64,000 nt of DNA from Bacteroidia bacterium (GTDB lineage: Bacteria; Bacteroidota; Bacteroidia; Flavobacteriales; Flavobacteriaceae), in contig JAUIBP010000011.1 in NCBI GenBank assembly GCA_030427735.1, forward strand, positions 47,280 to 111,279. The letters run 5' to 3'. Both the position numbers and the translations under genes were made by a program. The notes below the pieces were generated by a model that saw nothing but the letters and a program-made list of their open reading frames with translations, was not told the origin of the DNA and did not search any database. The number at the start of each line of letters is the position of its first letter. The first letter of the stretch is position 1. Shown piece by piece: positions 8,037-16,900 of the stretch.

Positions 8037-8894
8037 TTATAAGGCTTCGCCACAATAATAACAATACTTCGATCCGTCTCTGTGATCGTGTCTTAAACAA
8101 TTTGGACAAGATTGAGAGTTAAGATGTATGGTTTTGTCTTGTGTCTTTAATTTTTCAGGCTCTGGTTTTTTAGTCTGACTAGCATATTCCGCCGATACAA
8201 TTCCTGTAGGAACGGCTATAATACCATAACCTAAAATCATGACAACAGCGGCAATAAATTGTCCTAAAGGTGTTTGGGGTGCAATATCGCCAAAACCAAC
8301 GGTTGTAAGCGTTACAATACACCAATACACACTTTTAGGAATATTGGTGAAACCATTTTCTTCGCCTTCTACCATATACATAATCGTGCCTAAAATAACA
8401 GCCAGAATAATAACGGCAAACAAAAATACCGATATTTTAGCTCGGCTAGCTTTTAGGGCAGTAACTAAATTTTTGGAGGCTCCTAAAAAGCGTGCTAATT
8501 TTAATATTCTAAAAATTCTAAGTAAGCGTAAGGCTCTTAAAGCAACAAGGGCATGTGTGCCTGCAAAAAAGATAGAAATATATTTTGGGATGGTAGACAA
8601 TAAATCTATTATACCATAAAAACTAAAAATGTACTTAAAAGGTTGCTTAACAGTTATAATTCTTGCAATATATTCTATAGTGAACAAAATGGTAATTATC
8701 CATTCGGCGGTGTTTAAAAATGTGTGATATTTTAAATCTATAGCCTTTACACTTTCTAGCATTACCAGAACAATGCTGGCAATAATAACAACAAGCAGCA
8801 CTAAGTCGAACAATTTACCAGCAGGTGTATCTGCTTCGTAAATAATTTCGTGGAGTTTGTCTTTCCAAGGTGTGTTAGACTTAGTGCTGCTCAT
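8037..8894 (-). CDS. Voltage-gated-type potassium channel with C-terminal zinc ribbon
   Basis: A six-helix ion channel subunit. The voltage-sensor S4 is recognisable as an Arg/Lys ladder at about 120-136 (RALRLLRIFRILKLAR). The pore loop carries the K+ filter TTVGFGD at 197-203. After S6 the chain ends in a four-cysteine knuckle (Cys263, 266, 278, 281, spacing C-x2-C-x11-C-x2-C), which looks like a zinc ribbon. It lies 12 bases upstream of miaA and 18 bases downstream of the DUF3857 gene, so it is probably co-transcribed. Substrate K+ is inferred from the filter. Confidence 0.88.
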   Translation of the reverse strand: MSSTKSNTPWKDKLHEIIYEADTPAGKLFDLVLLVVIIASIVLVMLESVKAIDLKYHTFLNTAEWIITILFTIEYIARIITVKQPFKYIFSFYGIIDLLSTIPKYISIFFAGTHALVALRALRLLRIFRILKLARFLGASKNLVTALKASRAKISVFLFAVIILAVILGTIMYMVEGEENGFTNIPKSVYWCIVTLTTVGFGDIAPQTPLGQFIAAVVMILGYGIIAVPTGIVSAEYASQTKKPEPEKLKTQDKTIHLNSQSCPNCLRHDHRDGSKYCYYCGEAL

Positions 8895-8912
8895 AAACTC
8901 AAAAATAGTAAA

Positions 8913-10898
8913 CTATATTGAAACTTTTGAGTTTAAAACAATTAGAGAATTGTTTTGTATGTTAACCAGTTTGCTGGCTAATTGTTTTATAGACTCGTAA
9001 TATTCTGGAGTATAAGCTGTTTCTTTTAAGCTGAATTTTAAATAAATTACAATGTTATCTGCCGCTTGGTTTACAGCAAATACCAATGAACCTCTTCCGT
9101 TAGGCAGTCCGTAATTTATGTTTTTTGGAAGTTCGCTAACTTCGTAGCCCTTAGTGTTCAGTTTTATAGTGTAACTGTAGTTGTTTTTATACCCAAAATC
9201 TATAGGATAATTACGTTCTTGTAATTGAAATGGATTGCTGTCAAAAAAATGAAATAGTATAGGATTTATGTATAACGTTTTTTGCGTAACACCATCTATT
9301 TCTTTGCTCATAGGCTCTAAACTTATTTGTGCCTGAAGTTCTTCTTTAAACGTTGCGTCGTTACGATCGGTTTCGACAACTTCGTGTTTCGTAATATTAA
9401 AATTAGGGAAGTCTTCTTTTTTCTTTTTATAATAGGCAGTTTTATCATTCAAAAAATCTTTTTTTGAGTTGTATGCATAGTATCCCGATCTAATTGTAAA
9501 GGCATCGGCAACGGCACTGTCGCCTTTAATTTCCATTTCAACTCTATGGTTTACTACCGAAGGTTTATCAACTTTTATATCAACCCAATCGCTACCTGTT
9601 TTAAAATCTATTTTACGACCATAGGCATTTAAACATCTAAAAGGCAAACTTCCAAAGGGTAAATGTTGCTCTGTTGCATCTAGCATGTAGGTTTTGTTTT
9701 GTATGCTGGTTTGAACTATTAAATAGTTGAAGTCTGATAAAACAGGATATAATTTTGTGGGGAAACCATTATTTCTTGTAGATAATAAGACCGGTTGCGC
9801 TTCTATACCCACGTCGTTTAATAAATTGTGAAGCAATATATTGATGCTGGATACATTACCAGATTTGGTTTTTAAAAGGTCTTTTACCGAGCCTTCTGTG
9901 AAAATTTTGTAATCGCCATTCCATTTATAATTGTCTTGTATATAAGCGTAAATGGCTTGTGCTTTTTTTAAAGGATCTTTTTCGTTTAAAATGCTAGCTG
10001 ATAGAATATCTTCAGACTTAATCGATTTTCGTAATTGATTACCAATTTCTTTCTCGGTTTTTAATTCGTGATCTACAGCATCCCAAGTTTTAGTAACTTG
10101 GTCTATACCGCCATCAAAACGTTTTACTGTTTTTAATTCAAAATCTATTCTAGACAAGTAATTGTATTTACTGGTCATGTAATCTTCCTCAATAAAAGCG
10201 GGAATGTCTTTCATTACAAATTTAGTAATCGCACAATCGGCATAGGCGCCGTTACCTCCAGATAAACATTGCGATTCTATTTTAGATTCGTTAGTGTGTA
10301 ATTTGTATGGGCCAACAAGTTTTATATTATAGTTGTAATTTCCAGGAATACTGGTGTCGTATTCGCTGTATATTTTAGGAATATCTTCTTGGAACGTCCA
10401 GCCGTGATATTTAAAGATGTAAGGAGACGATAGTTTGTAACTGTAAATAATTACACTGCCTTCTTGCACATTTGGAAGTGTGAATTTGGCAACGGTTACA
10501 TTGCTAGAAACGTCTTCGTAAAAAATTTCGGAATCTTTTAAACGCGAGGCCGATAAGGCGCCACTGTTAAGATTGTAGGTTATGGCTGTTATGTCTTTTA
10601 TGCGTTCTTCTTTTCCTTTAGAGGTGTAAAGCGGAACTTCTACCGTAGCATGGTCAAAGCCATTTCGGTTAAAAATGCGGACCTTTTTTTGGTATTCCGT
10701 TTTTAACAAAAAATCGTCGTCGTCTATATAGCTATTTCCGTATTCGTAAAGTACTAGCGCGTTTGCAGTAGAATCTTTAGCATAGGTGTTAAAGTCGAAA
10801 TCATCACGACTTACTTTGAATTCTTGAGTGCCGTAATGTTGAGCACTTGCGACTGTTGAAATAAAGAGTAGGAGTAGGTTGAGTAGTTGGGTTTTCAT
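8913..10898 (-). CDS. DUF3857/transglutaminase-like secreted protein
   Basis: A 661-residue exported protein with a clear signal peptide ending near SAQ (residue 19). The first half matches DUF3857, a beta-rich domain. A transglutaminase-like segment follows near residues 290-420 (AIYAYIQDNYKWNG, then the NVSSINILLHNLLNDVGIEAQPVLLSTR region). In canonical transglutaminases the nucleophile Cys sits where this protein has Ser or Ile (GNVSSINILL), so catalysis is doubtful. A DUF3858-like C-terminal beta domain completes it. The function is not known for the family. It lies 5 bases after the exonuclease gene. Confidence 0.82.
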   Translation of the reverse strand: MKTQLLNLLLLFISTVASAQHYGTQEFKVSRDDFDFNTYAKDSTANALVLYEYGNSYIDDDDFLLKTEYQKKVRIFNRNGFDHATVEVPLYTSKGKEERIKDITAITYNLNSGALSASRLKDSEIFYEDVSSNVTVAKFTLPNVQEGSVIIYSYKLSSPYIFKYHGWTFQEDIPKIYSEYDTSIPGNYNYNIKLVGPYKLHTNESKIESQCLSGGNGAYADCAITKFVMKDIPAFIEEDYMTSKYNYLSRIDFELKTVKRFDGGIDQVTKTWDAVDHELKTEKEIGNQLRKSIKSEDILSASILNEKDPLKKAQAIYAYIQDNYKWNGDYKIFTEGSVKDLLKTKSGNVSSINILLHNLLNDVGIEAQPVLLSTRNNGFPTKLYPVLSDFNYLIVQTSIQNKTYMLDATEQHLPFGSLPFRCLNAYGRKIDFKTGSDWVDIKVDKPSVVNHRVEMEIKGDSAVADAFTIRSGYYAYNSKKDFLNDKTAYYKKKKEDFPNFNITKHEVVETDRNDATFKEELQAQISLEPMSKEIDGVTQKTLYINPILFHFFDSNPFQLQERNYPIDFGYKNNYSYTIKLNTKGYEVSELPKNINYGLPNGRGSLVFAVNQAADNIVIYLKFSLKETAYTPEYYESIKQLASKLVNIQNNSLIVLNSKVSI

Positions 10899-10903
10899 AA
10901 GGT

Positions 10904-12274
10904 TTACGTTAGTTTAATAATTTTTAATCGTTTATGTTTTCTTAAATAACTTTGAATAACATGTTGTATGTCTTTGTTGTTATCCATTTTCGTGATTATG
11001 GATTCGAGGACATTGATGTTATTGATTTGATAGTTGAGGTTGAAAAATCCGATGCCTTGAAAGCTACCATCTTTAATATAAATGGCACTGCGTTCGTCTA
11101 CATCTCTGCCACGGTCTATAATTACCATGTTTTGATGGGCATAACTGAATTTTTCGATGAGTTCTTGAACACGTCGATTGTAAAGTTCAGGCGATTCTTG
11201 ACTAATACAAGCGCCATGGCAGATGTCTATTTTATAGTTGAAACAGGTGTTTTCGGTTTTTTCTAATCCAGTTAATTTTAAACATAACTGGTATTGTTCT
11301 GCTGCTTGTTCTAAAAAGTGTTTGGCACTTTGGTGGTTACTAAATGTTGTAATAGGATGTTTTCGCCCATCGGCAACATCAATTTTTAAATTTAAATACC
11401 CATTTTGGTCTGTAAATGCATATAATGCATGGGTAAACAAGGTGCGTTTTCTAGAGCGGTTAAACATAGGTTTAACACGTTTAATTTCTTCTATTTCTTT
11501 AAGTAAAGCTACAAGTTCGCTACCTGTTTCTTCATAAGTTACAGAGTCTACCCGTAATTGTAGTTTTTTAGATTTAGAATTTGTAGCCGTGAAATGCTGA
11601 TTTACCCTGCGCTTTATATTTCGGCTTTTACCAATATATATAATTTGCCCGTCGGCATTATGCATATAATACACTCCGGTAACCGATGGTAGGTTGTTTA
11701 CAATATCTATAAATCGCGAATCTATTTTTTTTGCTTTATAACTTTCTTTTATAGACGATTGTATAATGTGTTTTGCCGAGTCTTTGGTTTGTAATAATTT
11801 AAAAAGTTTTACTGTAGCCAAGGCATCTCCATTAGCACGGTGTCTGTCTGTAACAGGAATGCCAAGCGAGCGTACTAATTTCCCTAGACTGTAGGAGGCC
11901 TGGTTTGGTATAAGGTCTTTTGCTAATTCTACCGTACAAAGACTTTTGCGTTTAAAATCGTAACCTAAGCGTTTAAATTCGGTTCTTAGAATTCTGTAGT
12001 CAAATTCGGCATTATGGGCAACAATTATGCAGTCTTCGGTAAGTTCTATTATGCGCTTTGCAACCTCGTAAAATTTAGGCGCACTTTTAAGCATGTTGTT
12101 ATTAATGCCTGTTAGATTTACAACAAAAGGCTGAATTTCCCGCTCTGGGTTTACGAGTGTAATAAATTGGTCTATTACTTTATGGCCATCGTATTTATAG
12201 ATAGCAATTTCGGTAATGCCTTCTTCATTAAATTTACCACCAGTGGTTTCTATGTCTAATATTGCGTAAATAAT
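10904..12274 (-). CDS. DEDDh exonuclease / GIY-YIG nuclease fusion protein, apparent ATT start
   Basis: The protein joins a DnaQ-type 3'-5' exonuclease to a UvrC/Cho-like GIY-YIG endonuclease. The first in-frame ATG (12094) would delete the exonuclease I motif. Reading upstream restores YAILDIETTGGKFNEEGITEIA, with Asp7 and Glu9 as metal ligands. Further DEDDh residues are Asp92 (NAEFDYR), His145 and Asp150 (HRANGDA). GIY-YIG follows at about 200-215 (GVYYM, IYIGKSRN). The frame is closed by TAG at 12280-12278. The only codons before YAILD are CCA ATT ATT, so ATT (12274 or 12271) must start it unless there is a base error. It lies 13 bases after the yggS-like stop, which allows translational coupling. 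Confidence 0.85.
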   Translation of the reverse strand: MIYAILDIETTGGKFNEEGITEIAIYKYDGHKVIDQFITLVNPEREIQPFVVNLTGINNNMLKSAPKFYEVAKRIIELTEDCIIVAHNAEFDYRILRTEFKRLGYDFKRKSLCTVELAKDLIPNQASYSLGKLVRSLGIPVTDRHRANGDALATVKLFKLLQTKDSAKHIIQSSIKESYKAKKIDSRFIDIVNNLPSVTGVYYMHNADGQIIYIGKSRNIKRRVNQHFTATNSKSKKLQLRVDSVTYEETGSELVALLKEIEEIKRVKPMFNRSRKRTLFTHALYAFTDQNGYLNLKIDVADGRKHPITTFSNHQSAKHFLEQAAEQYQLCLKLTGLEKTENTCFNYKIDICHGACISQESPELYNRRVQELIEKFSYAHQNMVIIDRGRDVDERSAIYIKDGSFQGIGFFNLNYQINNINVLESIITKMDNNKDIQHVIQSYLRKHKRLKIIKLT

Positions 12275-12287
12275 TGGCTAATAAAAA

Positions 12288-12953
12288 TTAATAATTTCTT
12301 GCTCCAAAAATAGTGCTCCCAATGCGTACCATAGTGCTTCCGCAATGTATTGCCAAAGCATAATCGCCGCTCATACCCATAGAAATTACTTTAAACTGAG
12401 AGTTTGTTTCTGGTAAAGCTCCTAAGGTATTAAAAATAGTTTTTAATTGCGAAAATTCGGTTTTTATTTGCGATTCGTTTTCGGTAAATGTGGCCATGCC
12501 CATAACACCCAAAAGGTTAATGTTTTGTAATTTGGCAAAGGTGTCCGATTGAAGTATTTGTATGGCTTCTTGCTCGGTCATACCAAATTTAGTGTCTTCG
12601 TCGGCAATTTTTATTTGTAATAAACACCCAATAATTCTGTTGTGTTTTTTGGCCTGTTTATTAATTTCCAGAAGTAGTTTTTCGTTGTCTACGCCATGAA
12701 TTAAATCTACAAAAGCAGCCATGTATTTTACTTTGTTTCGCTGTACGTGGCCAATCATGTGCCATTTAATATCTTTAGGCAATTGTTCGTGTTTTTCGAC
12801 CATTTCCTGAATTTTATTTTCTCCAAAAATGCGCTGCCCAGCTTGGTAGGCTTCAAGAATATCGCTTACCGGTTTGGTTTTGGAAACAGCAACTAAAGTA
12901 ACGTGTTCTGGTAATGTAGATTGGATATGTTGTAAGTTTTCTTTTATGGACAT
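12288..12953 (-). CDS. YggS/YBL036C-family PLP homeostasis protein
   Basis: A 221-residue PLP-binding barrel protein that helps control free pyridoxal phosphate and amino acid pools. The family marks are AVSKTKP with the PLP lysine near residue 25, FGENKIQE, WHMIGHVQRNK near 85-95, GVMGMATFTEN, and the terminal SMGMSGDYALAIHCGSTMVRIGSTIFGAR phosphate-binding stretch. It lies between the DUF1015 gene (9 bases) and the exonuclease gene (13 bases) in the same minus-strand run. Confidence 0.93.
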   Translation of the reverse strand: MSIKENLQHIQSTLPEHVTLVAVSKTKPVSDILEAYQAGQRIFGENKIQEMVEKHEQLPKDIKWHMIGHVQRNKVKYMAAFVDLIHGVDNEKLLLEINKQAKKHNRIIGCLLQIKIADEDTKFGMTEQEAIQILQSDTFAKLQNINLLGVMGMATFTENESQIKTEFSQLKTIFNTLGALPETNSQFKVISMGMSGDYALAIHCGSTMVRIGSTIFGARNY

Positions 12954-12962
12954 AGCAATGTG

Positions 12963-14201
12963 TTAAAATTCAAAAATGGTAATACCACTTCTTAGTTTAG
13001 GTTCTATATACGTGCTTTTTGGTGGCATTTGTAAGCCTTCGTCTGCAATTTGTTTTATTTGGTTTGTTGTTGCTGCTAACATACTAAAACCTACTTTATA
13101 ATCACCGGTGTCTACTTTGCTTTTTATATCTAAAAATCCGTTTTTACCGGTACTGTATGTTATGCGTTTGTCTTGGCGTAAATTTGAAATACCCAAAATG
13201 GGTTTTAAAATGGTTTTGTAAAGAATGTAAGCATCTAATTGGTCTAATGCGGTTTTAAATGTATAGGCCGTTTTTCTTAAATATAACGAGTAAAAATCGC
13301 CATTTAAGTACATGCTAAAATGATGAGGTTTACTAGGTTTGTAAGGCGTGTTTCCTCTGTTTTCTATTCTGAAATAGGTATCTAATTGAATTAAAAACGA
13401 TTCAGGATTAAGTCCGTTTAAGTCTGAAACTAATCGGTTAAATTCGTAAACTCTTAAGTCTGATTCAGGAATCAGATAAGTCATGAAAAAATTGTAGTTT
13501 TCAGTTCCAGTGTGATTGTTATTTTTCGATTTTTCTTCTAAATATAACATGTAAGACGATGCGCAGCGGTGGTGACCATCTGCAATGTACACACTAGGTA
13601 TAGCTTTAAAAATAGCTTGTATTGTATTGCAGATTACAGCATTGTTTACTGGCCAAAGGTAATGTGTGTCTTTAGTAGTTGTAGTAAATTCAAAATCTGC
13701 ACGGTCTTGTTTTACCTGAGTTATAATCTCTTTAAGCTTTGGGTTGTCTGGATATGTTAGTAAAACAGGTTCGGCATTAAATCGTACCGCTTTTAGGTAA
13801 TCTTTAAAAATAATCTCGCGAAACGCTAGAGTGCTTTCGTGCTTTTTTATAATGTTGTTCTGATAATCTTCTGCACTTGCTGCTGCAATTATACCGTTAC
13901 ATTCTTGCCCATCTCTATCTACAATACAATATACATAATAACTTGGTGTTTGGTCTTGAACAAAAATATGTTCTTCCTTAAACTCTAAATATCTGTTTTT
14001 AACGAGTGCATATCTTGCCTTACCAGAAATTTCTTTGTGAAATTTATATCCAGGATTTATAATGTGTAAGAATGAATACGGATTGGTATTTAACCTGGCG
14101 TCCCTTTGCTCGGCAGTGTAGGCGTCGTAAGCGCGCGAAGCGACTAGACTTACTTTATCGCGCGTTGGCCTTACTGCTTTAAAAGGAATTATGTTAGCCA
14201 T
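12963..14201 (-). CDS. DUF1015 family protein
   Basis: A 412-residue cytoplasmic protein of DUF1015 (SerC-neighbourhood family in Bacteroidota). It begins with the family hallmark IIPFKAVRPTRDKVSLVASRAYDAY and contains the conserved VYIADGHHRCASSYMLY block near residues 204-220. The HHR cluster there is the best candidate for an active or metal site. No experimentally proven function is known to me. It starts 8 bases after the 3-hydroxyacyl-CoA dehydrogenase stop and is followed after 9 bases by the yggS-like gene. Confidence 0.88.
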   Translation of the reverse strand: MANIIPFKAVRPTRDKVSLVASRAYDAYTAEQRDARLNTNPYSFLHIINPGYKFHKEISGKARYALVKNRYLEFKEEHIFVQDQTPSYYVYCIVDRDGQECNGIIAAASAEDYQNNIIKKHESTLAFREIIFKDYLKAVRFNAEPVLLTYPDNPKLKEIITQVKQDRADFEFTTTTKDTHYLWPVNNAVICNTIQAIFKAIPSVYIADGHHRCASSYMLYLEEKSKNNNHTGTENYNFFMTYLIPESDLRVYEFNRLVSDLNGLNPESFLIQLDTYFRIENRGNTPYKPSKPHHFSMYLNGDFYSLYLRKTAYTFKTALDQLDAYILYKTILKPILGISNLRQDKRITYSTGKNGFLDIKSKVDTGDYKVGFSMLAATTNQIKQIADEGLQMPPKSTYIEPKLRSGITIFEF

Positions 14202-14209
14202 GTTACCTG

Positions 14210-15100
14210 TTATTTTAAAAACTGCTGGGCAACGGTTTCAGCCTTTTTGCTTTGCGAATAATCGTAAAAACCTTCTCCAGATTTTACACCTAATTTGCCT
14301 GCATGCACCATATTTACAAGTAAAGGGCAAGGGGCATATTTTGGGTTTTTAAATCCGTCGTACATTACATTTAAAATAGAAAGGCATACATCTAGACCAA
14401 TAAAATCGGCCAATTGTAACGGTCCCATGGGGTGAGCCATACCAAGTTTCATTACGGTATCTATTTCGGTAACACCGGCAACGCCATTGTATAATGTTTC
14501 TATAGATTCGTTAAGCATGGGCATTAAAATTCTATTGGCTACAAACCCAGGGTAATCATTTACTTCTACTGGAATCTTGTCTAGAGTTTTGGAAAGTTCC
14601 ATTATGGTTTTAGTAACCTGATCGCTGGTGTTGTAGCCACGAATAATTTCTACCAGTTTCATAATAGGCACCGGATTCATAAAATGCATACCAATAACCT
14701 TATCTGGTCTGCTTGTGGCGGCAGCAATTTGGGTTATGGAAATAGATGACGTATTGGTAGCTAATATGGTGTGTTTTGGGCAACAATCGTCTAGTTGTTT
14801 AAAGATGCTTAGTTTTAAATTGCTGTTTTCGGTAGCGGCTTCAACTACAAGATCGGCTGTTTTTACACCTTCGGAAAGATTGGTGAAGGTTGTAATGTTG
14901 TTAAGGGTTTGCGTTTTTTCGGCTTCCGAAATAACCGCTTTACTAAGCATACGGTCCAGATTTTTTGTTATGGTGGCAAGTCCTTGTTCTAAGGCTTTTT
15001 CGTTTAAATCAATCAACAGAACATTAAATCCGCTTTGTGCAAATGTATGGGCGATACCATTACCCATAGTGCCAGCACCTATAACTGCAATATTTTTCAT
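14210..15100 (-). CDS. 3-hydroxybutyryl/3-hydroxyacyl-CoA dehydrogenase
   Basis: NAD-dependent oxidation of short-chain 3-hydroxyacyl-CoA to 3-oxoacyl-CoA, or the reverse. The start was placed at 15100 because the Rossmann motif VIGAGTMGNGIA begins three residues later. A longer frame to 15121 adds seven residues with no family support. The C-terminal domain has the GMHFMNPVPIMKLVEI signature with the catalytic His, and NDYPGFVANRILMPMLNE. The length of 296 fits the single-function bacterial enzyme. It is second in the minus-strand run, 75 bases after the Gfo/Idh gene. Confidence 0.92.
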   Translation of the reverse strand: MKNIAVIGAGTMGNGIAHTFAQSGFNVLLIDLNEKALEQGLATITKNLDRMLSKAVISEAEKTQTLNNITTFTNLSEGVKTADLVVEAATENSNLKLSIFKQLDDCCPKHTILATNTSSISITQIAAATSRPDKVIGMHFMNPVPIMKLVEIIRGYNTSDQVTKTIMELSKTLDKIPVEVNDYPGFVANRILMPMLNESIETLYNGVAGVTEIDTVMKLGMAHPMGPLQLADFIGLDVCLSILNVMYDGFKNPKYAPCPLLVNMVHAGKLGVKSGEGFYDYSQSKKAETVAQQFLK

Positions 15101-15175
15101 GGTTAAAGTTTGTAAACGCATTTGTGTTAAGCAACACGGGAAAATGCTTTAAATTAGTATGTTTGTTTTGTGTTT

Positions 15176-16135
15176 TTAAAATTGTGTTATAATCATATTC
15201 GCTACGCGCAAGGCTTCTGTGCCATCGTGTAATGTTACAACAGGTTTTGTATTGGTGTTAATGGCATTGGCAAACGATTCCAGTTCGTCTAAAATGGCAT
15301 TATTATTTTCAATTTGTGGATTGGCAAAATAAATTTGTTTTTTAACGCCTTCTGCATTTTGTAAAATCATGTCGAAATCGCCTGGTGTTTTAGGTGCGTC
15401 TTTCATTTTAACAACTTCACATTTTTTTTCTAAGAAATCTACCGAAATGTAAGCGTCTTTTTGAAAGAATCTTGTTTTGCGCATGTTTTTTAAAGAAATT
15501 CTGCTAGCGGTAAGATTGGCCACACAACCATTTACAAACTCAATTCTGGCGTTGGCAATATCTGGTGTGTCGCTAATTACAGATACACCACTGGCACTAA
15601 TGTGTTTAACTTTAGATTGTACAACGCTTAAAATAATATCTATATCGTGAATCATTAAATCTAACACCACAGGAACGTCTGTGCCTCTGGGATTAAATTC
15701 TGCAAGACGATGACATTCTATAAACATAGGGTTGTGCAAAAGATCTTTTACGGCATTAAAGGCAGGATTAAAACGTTCTACATGACCTACTTGGCCTTTT
15801 ACGCCGTATTCGGCAACTAAAGTGCGCAAGGCTTCGGCTTCTTCGACGGTATTGGTTATGGGTTTTTCTATAAAAATATGTTTGCCTTTGGCAATGGCTT
15901 TTTTAGCACATTCGTAGTGCGATAGGGTTGGGGTTACAATGTCTACAACATCTACAGCGTCTATCAATTCGTCTAAATCTGAATAAAATGTATATCCAAA
16001 TTCAGCTTCAACTTTTTTGGCATTGGCAGGGTCGGCATCGTGGAATCCGACAAGTTCGTATTCATTAGATTGTTTTAAAAGTCTTAAATGAATTTTTCCT
16101 AGGTGGCCAGCACCAAGAACAGCAGCTTTTAACAT
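15176..16135 (-). CDS. Gfo/Idh/MocA-family oxidoreductase
   Basis: An NAD(P)-dependent sugar or cyclitol oxidoreductase of 319 residues. The frame extends 54 residues further upstream, but the Rossmann motif AVLGAGHLGKIHLRLL sets the start at 16135. The extension would run into the pcm promoter region. The family EKP motif (IFIEKPITN, about residue 90) and the downstream GHVERFNPAF and HDIDIIL segments, the last with the usual catalytic-His region, are present. The substrate is unknown. It is the first gene of the minus-strand run that ends at miaA, and it is divergent from pcm. Confidence 0.88.
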   Translation of the reverse strand: MLKAAVLGAGHLGKIHLRLLKQSNEYELVGFHDADPANAKKVEAEFGYTFYSDLDELIDAVDVVDIVTPTLSHYECAKKAIAKGKHIFIEKPITNTVEEAEALRTLVAEYGVKGQVGHVERFNPAFNAVKDLLHNPMFIECHRLAEFNPRGTDVPVVLDLMIHDIDIILSVVQSKVKHISASGVSVISDTPDIANARIEFVNGCVANLTASRISLKNMRKTRFFQKDAYISVDFLEKKCEVVKMKDAPKTPGDFDMILQNAEGVKKQIYFANPQIENNNAILDELESFANAINTNTKPVVTLHDGTEALRVANMIITQF

Positions 16136-16207
16136 TGTAATAGGGTTTTTAACAAAAATAAGATTTTTTCTGTGTTTTAAATGCCAATTAAAATTTAAAA
16201 AAAGATT

Positions 16208-16215
16208 TACTTTTG
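16208..16215 (+). promoter_or_regulatory. -7 box for pcm
   Basis: TACTTTTG fits TAnnTTTG and lies 43 bases before the pcm start, in the divergent intergenic region. No convincing -33 element was seen. Confidence 0.4.
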
Positions 16216-16258
16216 CAGCACTAACATATTCTATAAAACCTACAAATACACTTGCCTT

Positions 16259-16900
16259 TTGAAAGATACTTTTAAACATCAAGGAATGCGCCAGCAATTG
16301 GTAAACACAATTAAAAGCAAAGGAATTTCTGATCCTGCGGTTTTAAAAACTATAGGGCATATTCCTAGACATTTGTTTATGGATTCTAGTTTTTTAGATC
16401 ATGCTTATCAAGATAAAGCGTTTCCTATTGCTGCCGATCAGACTATTTCCCAACCTTATACAGTAGCTTTTCAAACCGAATTGTTAAAGCTAGCTCCCGA
16501 AGCGAAAATTCTGGAAATAGGTACGGGTAGTGGGTATCAAACTGCGGTGTTGTGCGAGTTAGGTGCTAAGGTTTACAGCATAGAACGACAACAGGAATTG
16601 TTTAAAAAAACCAGTAAGTTTCTTCCTAAGTTAGGTTACAGACCAAGAAAATTAATTTTTGGCGATGGCTATAAGGGAATGCCTGAAGAAGCACCATTCG
16701 ACGGTATTATTGTAACGGCGGGAGCGCCATATGTGCCAACACCATTATTGAGTCAGTTAAAAATTGGTGGGCGATTGGTTATCCCTGTTGGCGATGATGT
16801 ACAAGTCATGACCCTTTTTGTGCGAAAAGGCCCGAAAGCCTTCGAGAAGCACGAGTTTGGAGAATTCAGATTTGTACCTTTGTTAGAAGATAAGAACTAA
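16259..16900 (+). CDS. pcm: Protein-L-isoaspartate O-methyltransferase (TTG start)
   Basis: Repairs isomerised aspartyl residues by SAM-dependent methylation. It has the PCMT N-terminus (KHQGMRQQLVNTIKSKGISDPAVL), the PRHLFM segment, DQTISQPYTVAFQTELL substrate region, SAM motif ILEIGTGSGYQTAVL near residue 80, and IIVTAGAPYVP. The start is TTG at 16259, since family members begin MKDT..KH.G..; the next ATG (16286) would cut into this conserved stretch. The stop overlaps the convergent neighbour by 4 bases. Confidence 0.92.
   Translation: MKDTFKHQGMRQQLVNTIKSKGISDPAVLKTIGHIPRHLFMDSSFLDHAYQDKAFPIAADQTISQPYTVAFQTELLKLAPEAKILEIGTGSGYQTAVLCELGAKVYSIERQQELFKKTSKFLPKLGYRPRKLIFGDGYKGMPEEAPFDGIIVTAGAPYVPTPLLSQLKIGGRLVIPVGDDVQVMTLFVRKGPKAFEKHEFGEFRFVPLLEDKN

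Noticed and set aside
8239..8619. 126-codon frame opposite the potassium channel gene
   Set aside because: Antisense to a well-supported channel gene; no domain, promoter or spacing evidence.
16136..16297. 54-residue N-terminal extension of the Gfo/Idh/MocA protein
   Set aside because: The extension precedes the Rossmann motif, is not family-like and crosses the promoter region of the divergent pcm gene.
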